DNA from: Candidatus Gastranaerophilales bacterium HUM_12
GTDB lineage: Bacteria; Cyanobacteriota; Vampirovibrionia; Gastranaerophilales; Gastranaerophilaceae
DNA: 16,149 nucleotides
Assembly (NCBI GenBank): GCA_002102825.1
Contig: DABJ01000034.1
Span: 73,111 to 89,259 of the forward strand
Reading direction: 5' to 3'
Made by a program: the position numbers and the translations under genes. Under the pieces are notes generated by a model that saw nothing but the letters and a program-made list of their open reading frames with translations, was not told the origin of the DNA and made no database searches. Shown piece after piece: positions 1 through 7,440 of the stretch (its first letter is position 1; the number at the start of each line of letters is the position of its first letter).

Positions 1-39
1 TCAAACCGCCTTTTAAATATCTTGCAACTACTGAGTATA

Positions 40-1020
40 TTAACCCTCAACAGCCATGTGTTTTGGTTGTCCTTTCTTTTCTTCCCAGAAATCAACAAGC
101 ATTGAGCAGAAGAAAATACTTGAATATGTACCAACTACAACACCTATCATCATTGCCAAAACGAAATCTTTAGTAGTTACACCACCGAAGAAATACAATG
201 CAGCAAGTGTAATAAATGCTGTTAATGAAGTATTAACACTTCTTGCTAATGTTTGGTTAACAGAAGCATCAACAATTTCACCATAAGTCATTTTCTTACC
301 ATAATATCTCAAGTTTTCTCTAATTCTATCAAATGTTACGATTGTATCGTTGATTGAGAAACCTATCAATGTCAAAATCGCAGTCAAGAACAAACCGTCA
401 ACTTGAACATCACAGAACAGACCCAAGATTGAAAATACACCAACCACAAACAAGCAGTCATGGACCAAACCTAAAATTGCAGCTATTGCATATTCCAATT
501 TGAATCGGAATGAAATATACATAATCATACCAATAATAGCTAATGCCAAAGCTAAAATTGACATTTTGAATAATTCTTTACCCAAAGTTGGACCAACTGA
601 TGAAACTTGGATAAGTTCAGCATTTTTGTATTCTTTTTTCATTACTGATGTGATTTTTGCAGCCATATCAGAACCCTCGTCAATAAAACTTGTTCTGATA
701 GAAATAATAGATTTAATATTATTATTTTCAGCAGTAGGTGTAACATTCAAAACTTGAATATACGGATTTTTGACATCAATTTTATCTAAGTCACTTCTTG
801 TTTTTGCAAGTTCATCACTAGATGTTGCTTCAGGTGTTCCATATTGCAAAATAGTACCACCCGTATAATCAATACCTACCTTTACCGGAGTATGTGTAGG
901 ATATGTAACCATAGAATACACCATTGCAATAATTCCAGGGATTAACAGAAGAGCTGACAAGCACATCCATACAACCCTATATTTTACAACGTGTACTGCG
1001 TTTTTTCCAAAATTAAACAT
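40..1020 (-). CDS. secF: Protein translocase subunit SecF
   Basis: SecF partners SecD in the inner membrane, where the pair uses ion flow to help pull preproteins through SecYEG. The 326-residue product has an N-terminal membrane helix (about 17-38), a periplasmic domain with the DYTGG motif (51-55), the VGPTLG motif (142-147) and then five further hydrophobic helices. The conserved IGFSINDTIVTFDRIREN block is at 219-236. The length and single-domain layout fit a SecF that is separate from SecD. The ATG at 1020 is preceded by a GAGGT ribosome site about 9 bases away. It starts 22 bases after the secD stop, so the two are surely co-transcribed. No frameshift or missing motif is seen. Identification is firm from motifs and order. 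Confidence 0.97.
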   Translation of the reverse strand: MFNFGKNAVHVVKYRVVWMCLSALLLIPGIIAMVYSMVTYPTHTPVKVGIDYTGGTILQYGTPEATSSDELAKTRSDLDKIDVKNPYIQVLNVTPTAENNNIKSIISIRTSFIDEGSDMAAKITSVMKKEYKNAELIQVSSVGPTLGKELFKMSILALALAIIGMIMYISFRFKLEYAIAAILGLVHDCLFVVGVFSILGLFCDVQVDGLFLTAILTLIGFSINDTIVTFDRIRENLRYYGKKMTYGEIVDASVNQTLARSVNTSLTAFITLAALYFFGGVTTKDFVLAMMIGVVVGTYSSIFFCSMLVDFWEEKKGQPKHMAVEG

Positions 1021-1042
1021 TTTATAATTACCTCATAATTTC

Positions 1043-2374
1043 TTAGTCTAAAATACCAAAACGAGCTTTTTCACGTTTAGTTTCTGTAACTTCATAACCT
1101 TGACCGATTTCATTCTTAGAAAGTCCGAACAATGCAGGATATTTCAATTCTCCTGTACCGAAGATTAAATGCATGAAGTTTTTAGTAACTGTAATTGCTG
1201 TAAACATTGAAACAAGTACACCAATTGCAAGTGTTAAAGCAAAACCCTTAACAACACTTGTACCTAAGAAGTACAAGATAACACAAGTTAAAATTGTTGT
1301 CATATTTGAATCAAAGATACTTGTAAATGCTCTATCAAAACCAGAATTAATTGCGGTGAATAAATTTCTACCAGCTTTTAACTCTTCTTTTGTTCTCTCG
1401 AAAATAAGAATATTCGCATCTACCGCCATACCTACTGATAATATGAAACCTGCAATACCTGCCAATGTAAGTGTTACAGGAATTGCTTTGAATAATGCAA
1501 ACAAGATTAAACCATAAACAATCAATGCCACATCAGCAATTACACCAGGTAATCTATATGCAAATACCATAAAGAACATTACAAATCCAATACCGATTAA
1601 ACCGGCAAATTTAGACTTTTCAATACTATCAGCACCCAAAGTAGGTCCAACAGTATTTTCTTGAATGATATCTGATGGAACAGGCAACGCACCGGCATTC
1701 AGCAAGTTAACCATTTTTTCAGCTTCTTCATATTTAAATCCGCTACTACCACCGGAGATTTCGGCTCTTCCGCCAAAAATTGCTTCTCTAATAACAGGAG
1801 CAGAAATTTCTTCGTTATCAAAGAAAATAGCCATTTGTTGACCAACTAATTTTTGAGTTAATTCAGCAAACTTAGTTGCACCATTTCCATTAAATTCCAA
1901 AGAAACAGTCCATTGACCTGTTTGATCTGAGCCAATTGATGCTGATTTTAAATCTTCACCGGTCAATCCTGTAGATTCCCACATCAGTTGACCTTGAGCA
2001 TCTCTTTTTGGTTGATGATTTGCATCAAATACGGGTTGTTTGAACTCTAATTGAGCTGTTTTACCTAAGAAAGCTTCAGCTTCTTTTAAGTCTGTTACGT
2101 TAGGAATTTCAACCAAAAGCCTTTTGTCACCAACTTGAGCAACACTTGTTTCAGAAACACCGAGTTTATTTACACGGCTTTCGATTGCATATTGCAAACG
2201 ACTCATTACTTCCGGAGTAATTTTTGCCACTGAATCAGTAGTTTTTGCTTCAAGCATAATTCTTGAACCACCGACAAGGTCAAGTCCTAGTTTTGTAGGT
2301 TTTTTGTAGATTGTGATAATTGAAGCAACCACAATTGCTACGATAACCCAAAACATAATAATCTTGTTTTTCAA
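1043..2374 (-). CDS. secD: Protein translocase subunit SecD
   Basis: SecD works with SecF to drive late steps of Sec-dependent export. The 443-residue protein has an N-terminal membrane helix (about 5-22), the GLDLVGG motif (30-36), a periplasmic region, TVGPTLG (241-247) and five C-terminal helices, with the conserved GMAVDANILIFER block at 315-327. It is shorter than the roughly 600-residue E. coli SecD because the periplasmic region is compact, as in many non-proteobacteria. The start chosen is a TTG at 2374, because AGAGGG lies about 7 bases upstream (2381-2386). The next ATG is six codons in and has no comparable site. It sits between dapA (79-base gap) and secF (22-base gap) on the same strand. 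Confidence 0.97.
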   Translation of the reverse strand: MKNKIIMFWVIVAIVVASIITIYKKPTKLGLDLVGGSRIMLEAKTTDSVAKITPEVMSRLQYAIESRVNKLGVSETSVAQVGDKRLLVEIPNVTDLKEAEAFLGKTAQLEFKQPVFDANHQPKRDAQGQLMWESTGLTGEDLKSASIGSDQTGQWTVSLEFNGNGATKFAELTQKLVGQQMAIFFDNEEISAPVIREAIFGGRAEISGGSSGFKYEEAEKMVNLLNAGALPVPSDIIQENTVGPTLGADSIEKSKFAGLIGIGFVMFFMVFAYRLPGVIADVALIVYGLILFALFKAIPVTLTLAGIAGFILSVGMAVDANILIFERTKEELKAGRNLFTAINSGFDRAFTSIFDSNMTTILTCVILYFLGTSVVKGFALTLAIGVLVSMFTAITVTKNFMHLIFGTGELKYPALFGLSKNEIGQGYEVTETKREKARFGILD

Positions 2375-2453
2375 TTTTTTACCCTCTTATATGTGTACTA
2401 CTAGTTAATTACATTGTTGTTATTATTTATAACATCAAACGAAACGAAAAGAA

Positions 2454-3362
2454 CTAGCTCTCCTCGCTTAATTCTTTTTTAACACTATCAATAACTCTGA
2501 ACAATTCGATTTTTTCATCTTCAGTCAAAGTAACTAATGGCTTTCTAACATATTCATCAACAATTCCCTTGTAAGCTAAAGCAGCTTTCACAGGAGTTGG
2601 ATTTGGAGCCATAAATAATGCTCTAAATACAGGATAAAGTTTTTTGTGCATATTTCTTGCCGCAACAACCTCACCTGTTTTAAAGTTTCTAATCATTGAT
2701 TTAATTTCAGAGCCAAACAAATGAGAAGCAACTGAAATTACACCTCTTACCCCTAAAGACAACATAGGAAGAGTCAAACTATCATCTCCAGAATAGATTG
2801 AAAAATCATCAGGACAAAGAATTCTCATCTCTGTAACCTTATCCATATCAGGACAACTTTGTTTAACGCCAACAATATTGTCAAAAGTTGAAGCCAAGTA
2901 AGCAACTGTTTTAGGCTCCATCATAACACCGGTTCTTGATGGAATATTGTATAAAATAATTGGCAAAGTAGTTGATTTTGCAATAGCAGAGAAATGCTCA
3001 ATAATTCCTCTTTGATTTGGCTTGTTGTAGTATGGAACAACAGACAAAATAGCATCAACTTCTTCTTTTTGTGCAAATTTTGAATATTCAATAGCTGATT
3101 CTGTTGAATTTGAACCTGCACCTAGAATAATTTTTGCTTTGTTTGCAGCAGCTCTTTTAACAGTGCTAACAAGTTCAATTTCTTCTTCGTTAGTCAAGGT
3201 TGGAGATTCCCCAGAAGTGCCTGCAACAAGCAAAGTATCACTACCTGTTGAAATTAAATGTTTAGTTAAAGCTTCAACCTTGTCATAATCAATTGCACCT
3301 GTTTTATCCATAGGTGTAACCATTGCTGTAATAACTTCGCCGCAATCGTATCTCAATGTCAT
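2454..3362 (-). CDS. dapA: 4-hydroxy-tetrahydrodipicolinate synthase
   Basis: DapA condenses pyruvate with aspartate semialdehyde in the cytoplasm, the first committed step to diaminopimelate and lysine. The 302-residue product has the usual length. It shows the GTSGES loop (48-53), PYYNKP with the proton-relay tyrosine (110-115), Tyr138 in LYNIPSRTG, the substrate-binding Arg143 and the Schiff-base Lys167 in GVKQSC. The last motif is normally GIKEAS or GVKEAS, so the Glu-to-Gln change next to the lysine is a small oddity. The aldolase family also includes N-acetylneuraminate lyase and related enzymes, but the YNIPSRTG motif and Arg143 favour DapA. ATG 3362 has AGAGGG eight bases upstream. 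It is the first gene of the dapA-secD-secF run. No strong -35 element is visible, only a TATAAT on the minus strand at 3400-3405. Confidence 0.95.
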   Translation of the reverse strand: MTLRYDCGEVITAMVTPMDKTGAIDYDKVEALTKHLISTGSDTLLVAGTSGESPTLTNEEEIELVSTVKRAAANKAKIILGAGSNSTESAIEYSKFAQKEEVDAILSVVPYYNKPNQRGIIEHFSAIAKSTTLPIILYNIPSRTGVMMEPKTVAYLASTFDNIVGVKQSCPDMDKVTEMRILCPDDFSIYSGDDSLTLPMLSLGVRGVISVASHLFGSEIKSMIRNFKTGEVVAARNMHKKLYPVFRALFMAPNPTPVKAALAYKGIVDEYVRKPLVTLTEDEKIELFRVIDSVKKELSEES

Positions 3363-3518
3363 ATAAAATACCCTCTATTTCCCTAGTCTATCAAACATAA
3401 TTATATTACAAAATAAAAGAACATGCCGAATTATTAAGTAAAGTGAATAAAGAGTTGACCAGAAGTAGACTTAGGGGTGTTTTCAAATTACAATTTTTTT
3501 AAAAATGGGGAACAGAAA

Positions 3519-3821
3519 ATGACATTAAATATTGGAAGAATTTCATCAGTAATAACAGGTGTTAATACAATAAAAGGGACAGGAATTGCAAGAAATTATA
3601 AAATGCTTTCAAAAAGCACATCTTTCTATGGACTTGCAACACTTGGGAGCTTATTCGGTGGAGCAACAACAAAAGAACCAATATTTATGCCACTTTTTGC
3701 AAGTTTCATTATGTTAGCAAAACATAGCGATAACCTTATGACAAAACTAAAACCAGATTATCTTGCAATCCTCAAACGAGCAATAAAAATTAAAAAAACA
3801 AAAACAACATCTTTGCCCTAA
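3519..3821 (+). CDS. Small hypothetical protein, possibly membrane-associated
   Basis: I do not recognise this 100-residue product. It is Gly/Ser/Thr-rich at the N-terminus, has one moderately hydrophobic stretch near residues 38-48 and another near 55-68 (roughly PIFMPLFASFIMLA), and ends in a strongly basic tail rich in Lys and Thr. The ATG at 3519 is preferred because GGGG lies eight bases upstream (3507-3510). The frame also stays open back to a GTG at 3477, but that start has no properly spaced ribosome site. It is transcribed divergently from dapA and ends about 90 bases before flhB, which has its own promoter. A small peripheral or integral membrane protein is likely, but no function can be assigned. 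Confidence 0.6.
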   Translation: MTLNIGRISSVITGVNTIKGTGIARNYKMLSKSTSFYGLATLGSLFGGATTKEPIFMPLFASFIMLAKHSDNLMTKLKPDYLAILKRAIKIKKTKTTSLP

Positions 3822-3836
3822 TACTTAATAACCACT

Positions 3837-3872
3837 AGACTTGTAACATAATCAATTGATTGTACCAAGTCT
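3837..3872. promoter_or_regulatory. Nested dyad, possible operator upstream of flhB
   Basis: AGACTTG (3837-3843) and CAAGTCT (3866-3872) form a perfect 7-bp inverted repeat. Inside it AATCAATTGATT (3850-3861) is a perfect 12-bp palindrome with almost the same centre. The structure covers the -35 hexamer of the promoter that follows, as a repressor or activator site would. It could instead be a weak hairpin ending the upstream small gene, but there is no T tract after it. Confidence 0.4.
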
Positions 3873-3884
3873 CCATGTTATAAT
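3856..3884 (+). promoter_or_regulatory. Sigma-70-type promoter for flhB
   Basis: TTGATT (3856-3861), a 17-base spacer, and TATAAT (3879-3884) match the vegetative consensus closely. Transcription would start near 3891, about 20 bases before the flhB ATG. The absence of a sigma-28-type element suggests that flhB and the sigma gene behind it are expressed from housekeeping sigma. Confidence 0.7.
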
Positions 3885-3910
3885 ATTGTCAATCAGAAAG
3901 GATATTCCGC

Positions 3911-4993
3911 ATGGGAGATGAGGACAAGCAGTTTGATGCCACCCCCAGAAAGTTGGAGCAGGCGAGAAAAGAAGGGCAGGTTGTTAAATCCAAAGATTTC
4001 TCAACCGCTGTGTCTTTGCTTATTTTATTCTCGGTGATTTTTGGTTTAGCACCTTTTATCTGGAATCAAATTGTCCAAGTTTTTACCCTCCTATATGAGC
4101 AAATCCCCAATACCCACACCGAACAAATCGGGTATATGTACATTTTGACAATAGCGATTAAAGGTGCTGCGTTAATTATAGGTCCGATTTTAGCTATTGC
4201 TTGGCTTGTTGCAGTTTTAGCAGACTTTGTTCAGGTTGGACCTCTGGTTGCTATTGCCCCCCTTATGCCAAAGTTAGATAAATTAAACCCTACGAAATAC
4301 TTCAAAAACATAATGTCTATCAAAACATTGTTTGAACTTTTTAAAAACATCGTGAAAGTTTTAATTCTAGGTTACATCGGTTGGGCTGTCTACAAAGACC
4401 ATATTGAATCAATTTTAATGCTCGCATCTGTCGATAACAACTTTGCAGTAATGATTGAATTTGGAAAACTCATCACAGAGTTTATTTTCAAGGCCTGTAT
4501 TGCTTTTTTGATTATTGCGGCTGCTGATTATGGGGTTACAAAATGGAAATTCCTAAAAGATCAAAAAATGTCATTCAAAGAAATCAAAGATGAATATAAA
4601 AACTCAGAAGGTGACCCAAACGTTAAAGCGGCATTAAGACAAAGACGTATGCAAATGCTACAACAAGGTGCAATGGATGCAGTTCCAACAGCAGATTTTG
4701 TCGTAACTAACCCGACGCACGTTGCCTGTGCTTTGAAATATGTCGCAGAAGAAATGGATTCTCCAATGTTGATTGCAAAAGGTACAGAACTTATTGCAAA
4801 GAAAATCATTGGGATAGCAAAAGAACACAATGTTCCGGTTATCGAAAATCCACCTGTAGCAAGAGCTTTATTCAAAATGGTTGATATCAATCAACCGATT
4901 CCCCCAGAGTTATACAAGGCGGTAGCAGAAATCTTGATGTTCGTTTACAAGATGAAAAGAAAAAATACACCAAATAAACGACCGCGAAATTAA
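3911..4993 (+). CDS. flhB: Flagellar-type export switch protein FlhB
   Basis: FlhB/YscU proteins sit in the membrane export gate of the flagellar or type III secretion apparatus and switch substrate class after self-cleavage. The 360-residue product has the N-terminal DATPRKLEQARKEGQV signature (9-24), four hydrophobic segments (about 32-52, 78-104, 142-162 and 185-205), and a cytosolic domain with the NPTH autocleavage motif (267-270, Asn-Pro scissile) followed by VACALKY. Length and order are normal. ATG 3911 has AAGGA eight bases upstream (3898-3902). It is isolated from other flagellar genes in this window, followed 30 bases later by a sigma factor. The DATPRKLEQARKEG start and association with a sigma-28-like protein favour flagellar FlhB over an injectisome YscU, though sequence alone cannot exclude the latter. 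Confidence 0.93.
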   Translation: MGDEDKQFDATPRKLEQARKEGQVVKSKDFSTAVSLLILFSVIFGLAPFIWNQIVQVFTLLYEQIPNTHTEQIGYMYILTIAIKGAALIIGPILAIAWLVAVLADFVQVGPLVAIAPLMPKLDKLNPTKYFKNIMSIKTLFELFKNIVKVLILGYIGWAVYKDHIESILMLASVDNNFAVMIEFGKLITEFIFKACIAFLIIAAADYGVTKWKFLKDQKMSFKEIKDEYKNSEGDPNVKAALRQRRMQMLQQGAMDAVPTADFVVTNPTHVACALKYVAEEMDSPMLIAKGTELIAKKIIGIAKEHNVPVIENPPVARALFKMVDINQPIPPELYKAVAEILMFVYKMKRKNTPNKRPRN

Positions 4994-5023
4994 TATATTG
5001 TAGTATTATTGGTTTGTAAAATT

Positions 5024-5686
5024 ATGGCAAAAGAAGATAAAACGAATTTACAACATTATATAGATATTGTACAAAAGGTTGCGAGAGTAGAGCATAGACG
5101 TATTCCTGCTCACATGGTTGAGTACGAAGAACTTCTTTCTATCGGTATTATCGCCATTCAGGTGATGATTAAAAACAAAACTCCAGAACAACTGGCAAAA
5201 TATAATGCTGCATATATTGCAACTGCAGTTCGTTGGGCGATTAGAAACGAATTAAGAATAAGATATAAATGGTATTCACTAAAACACAAAGCAGAAGATG
5301 AATACGACCAAGAAGAAGCAGTTGAAGGTATGGATATGAAACAAGCAAAAGTCCGTGAAGCAATTTACGAAACTGTTTTGTCTATCGACAGCTTAGCGGC
5401 TTCTGCAAGTGACAATGACTCCCCGTTTGATTTCATCAAAGATACTCACGCAATGCCTGACGAAAATGCGGAAATTTCTGAAATGGGCAAAATGATTAGA
5501 ACTGCGATTTCTAAACTTCCACCAAAAGAAAGAACCGTTGTGGAATATAGATTTTACAGAAATATGCAGGTAAAAGATATTGCTCAACAAATAGGATTGT
5601 CGCCATCAAGAGTTACACGTATTGTTCAAGCATCATTAAACACTGTTAGAGAATACTTAAATGCCCATGAACAATATGGTTACTAA
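5024..5686 (+). CDS. Sigma-70 family factor, sigma-28 (FliA)-like
   Basis: This 220-residue protein resembles a class-3 sigma factor. Region 2 spans about residues 8-90 and includes a core-binding VEYEELLSIG segment and a basic, aromatic -10 recognition stretch around ATAVRWAIRNELRIRYKW. Region 4 spans about 155-213, with LPPKERTVVEYRF and the helix-turn-helix KDIAQQIGLSPSRVTRI. The segment between (about 91-153) is acidic and does not resemble a normal region 3. The ATG at 5024 is taken as start. A TTG at 5009 is also in frame, and neither has a good ribosome site, so translation may depend on read-through from flhB, 30 bases upstream. The location behind flhB suggests control of flagellar or export genes. 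Its stop codon overlaps the stop of the convergent nucleotidase gene. Confidence 0.85.
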   Translation: MAKEDKTNLQHYIDIVQKVARVEHRRIPAHMVEYEELLSIGIIAIQVMIKNKTPEQLAKYNAAYIATAVRWAIRNELRIRYKWYSLKHKAEDEYDQEEAVEGMDMKQAKVREAIYETVLSIDSLAASASDNDSPFDFIKDTHAMPDENAEISEMGKMIRTAISKLPPKERTVVEYRFYRNMQVKDIAQQIGLSPSRVTRIVQASLNTVREYLNAHEQYGY

Positions 5687-7347
5687 TCAACAATTTGAAT
5701 TCTATCATCATTCTTGATTTCCATTGGTTGGTTTAATTTTTTAATATAATCACAAGCCAATTTATTTTTATCTACATCAAATTGTTGAAGAACAAATTCT
5801 GGGTGCTTGTTGCTTTCTAAGTATCCGTCACCACCTGTTGCAAAAAAATCATCTGCGGCTACGGTATATTTTTTATTTGGGTCGGGGTTTTTTACGTCAA
5901 TTTTGTGTGTGTGATTTGCTTTATCAATGAATTCAAGACTTAATAAGTCACCTTGTTTGTTTGCCTTATATTTCAATCCTGATACAAGTAAAATCCCAGG
6001 CTTGTTAGACGGATTATTTAGAGATTTCAAACCGACATTGATTGCATCAACAATTTGTTTCTCTGATAAATTCAAAATCATCATTTTATCTTCAAATGGA
6101 GTGATATCAGAAATTAATCTTGTATCAATCGGCCCCTGTGAAAAACGTCCTCTGATATTTCCGGTATTAAGAATTGCAATATCAGTATTTAGTTCACTTC
6201 TCATCGCATCAGCAATAACGTTTCCGTGTGGATTATTTTCAATAAGTCTTTGAGTTGGAGGATCAACTGCAACACTTACCCTACCGATAACTTCGGGTTT
6301 GCCGATATATTCTTCAACGGAATGTTTTACAAATAGAGGTCTGTTATAATCTCTAGTCTTGATAACATTGTTTTGCGCTTTTTTGATAACACCGTTATCA
6401 TCAAAATCCACATTCAAAATACCGACATTTTCACCGTCTTTTCCGGCTTGTGTAATTACAACCGGTTCACCTGTTTTTGAATACAAAAGATTTGTACCTT
6501 CTTTCAAACCCTCAATCAAATCATGAGTGTGTGCCCCGAAGATTAAGTCGATACCTTGAGTTTCTTTTGCCAAACGTTGATCCTTTTTCGTCCCCTCGTG
6601 AGATAGAACGATAATTTTATTTATTCCTTGTTCTTGTAACTTATTTACTTCATCTTGAACAAGTTTAATTGTTTCGTCATCTGTTTTTACGCTGATATCT
6701 TTTAGAGTATTATTCATTTTTACACGTTCAAGCATATCCTCCGGAGCAATTCCGATAAGTCCGTATTTTTGACCATTTTTTTCAATCACCATTGATTTTT
6801 GAATTTTGCCCTCTAATGGAGAACCTTGTTTGATATCAATATTTGCAGCTAACATTTTGTACTTCGCATCACTCAAAAGTTTTGCTAAATTCCCCGGTTC
6901 TACAACATCAAGCTCGTGATTACCCAGTGCTGAAGCGATAAATCCGCTCCAGTCTAAGAATTTGCTTGCAACTTGGTTATGAACATAATTTGCTCCCAAA
7001 ATTATATCGCCGGAAGATACTTTGAATTTAGAAATATCTGACGTTTTGTCAGACCAAAATTCCGGAGCAATTTTATTTGATGGAGTAGAATCAAACTCTT
7101 TTGTCATATTATAAATACGTTCCATATTTGTCATCTTGCCGTGAACATCATTTACATAAAACCAACTTGTATGAGTTAGTTTAGAGGTAGGCATTTTAGA
7201 ATAAACCGGCACTGTTTCATTTGGATAAACAGTCGCTGTATATTCCGGAGTTCTCGGAACATTATCTTTTGCCACTTGCGGTTTTTTGTCAGTTTGCACT
7301 TGTGCGGAATTCACATTTGAGATGTTTAAATTTGGTGTATTTATCAT
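5683..7347 (-). CDS. 5'-nucleotidase / metallophosphoesterase, UshA type, no signal peptide
   Basis: The 554-residue protein has both domains of the UshA/CD73 family, which hydrolyse 5'-nucleotides, 2',3'-cyclic nucleotides or UDP-sugars with two metal ions. The N-terminal phosphoesterase ligands are visible in NDVHG (66-70), SGD (112-113 region), GNHE (142-145), SHEG (249-252) and GAHTHD (271-276). The C-terminal substrate domain has NTGNIRG (394-400) and the stacking-loop FFATGGDGY (501-509). Family members are normally exported, but here the first 60 residues are polar, rich in Asn, Thr and Pro, and contain no hydrophobic signal. ATG 7347 has AAAAGGT eight bases upstream. The gene follows the protease gene after 93 bases on the same strand. 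A non-Sec route (for example through the FlhB apparatus) is possible, and so is a cytoplasmic role. The exact substrate is unknown. Confidence 0.9.
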   Translation of the reverse strand: MINTPNLNISNVNSAQVQTDKKPQVAKDNVPRTPEYTATVYPNETVPVYSKMPTSKLTHTSWFYVNDVHGKMTNMERIYNMTKEFDSTPSNKIAPEFWSDKTSDISKFKVSSGDIILGANYVHNQVASKFLDWSGFIASALGNHELDVVEPGNLAKLLSDAKYKMLAANIDIKQGSPLEGKIQKSMVIEKNGQKYGLIGIAPEDMLERVKMNNTLKDISVKTDDETIKLVQDEVNKLQEQGINKIIVLSHEGTKKDQRLAKETQGIDLIFGAHTHDLIEGLKEGTNLLYSKTGEPVVITQAGKDGENVGILNVDFDDNGVIKKAQNNVIKTRDYNRPLFVKHSVEEYIGKPEVIGRVSVAVDPPTQRLIENNPHGNVIADAMRSELNTDIAILNTGNIRGRFSQGPIDTRLISDITPFEDKMMILNLSEKQIVDAINVGLKSLNNPSNKPGILLVSGLKYKANKQGDLLSLEFIDKANHTHKIDVKNPDPNKKYTVAADDFFATGGDGYLESNKHPEFVLQQFDVDKNKLACDYIKKLNQPMEIKNDDRIQIVD

Positions 7348-7420
7348 ATTTTCTACCTTTTACACTTCATCGTTATAAAAACTACTGAAAATATTATTTG
7401 CCTATTTTATTTAATTTATT

Positions 7421-7440
7421 AAGAAAGTTTAAACTTCCTT
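7421..7440. repeat. 20-bp near-perfect palindrome between the two leaderless genes
   Basis: The stretch 7421-7440 reads AAGAAAGTTT/AAACTTCCTT, a palindrome with ten-base arms and one mismatched pair, lying immediately past the protease stop codon. It could act as an operator for the nucleotidase gene or as a weak transcription attenuator. There is no loop and only a short T-rich tail, so it is not a standard terminator. Confidence 0.4.

Noticed and set aside
1..39. Possible start or end of another minus-strand gene beyond secF
   Set aside because: Only 39 bases are available. AAAGGCGG on the minus strand could be a ribosome site, but its start codon would lie off the window.
500..757. Plus-strand frame inside secF, and similar frames opposite secD, flhB and the nucleotidase gene
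   Set aside because: These are antisense shadows of well-identified genes, without ribosome sites or family motifs.
2401..2457. CTAGTT ... AACTAG inverted repeat between dapA and secD, considered as a terminator
   Set aside because: Six-base arms about 45 bases apart, no T tract, and one arm lies inside the dapA stop region. Probably chance, so dapA-secD-secF is kept as one run.
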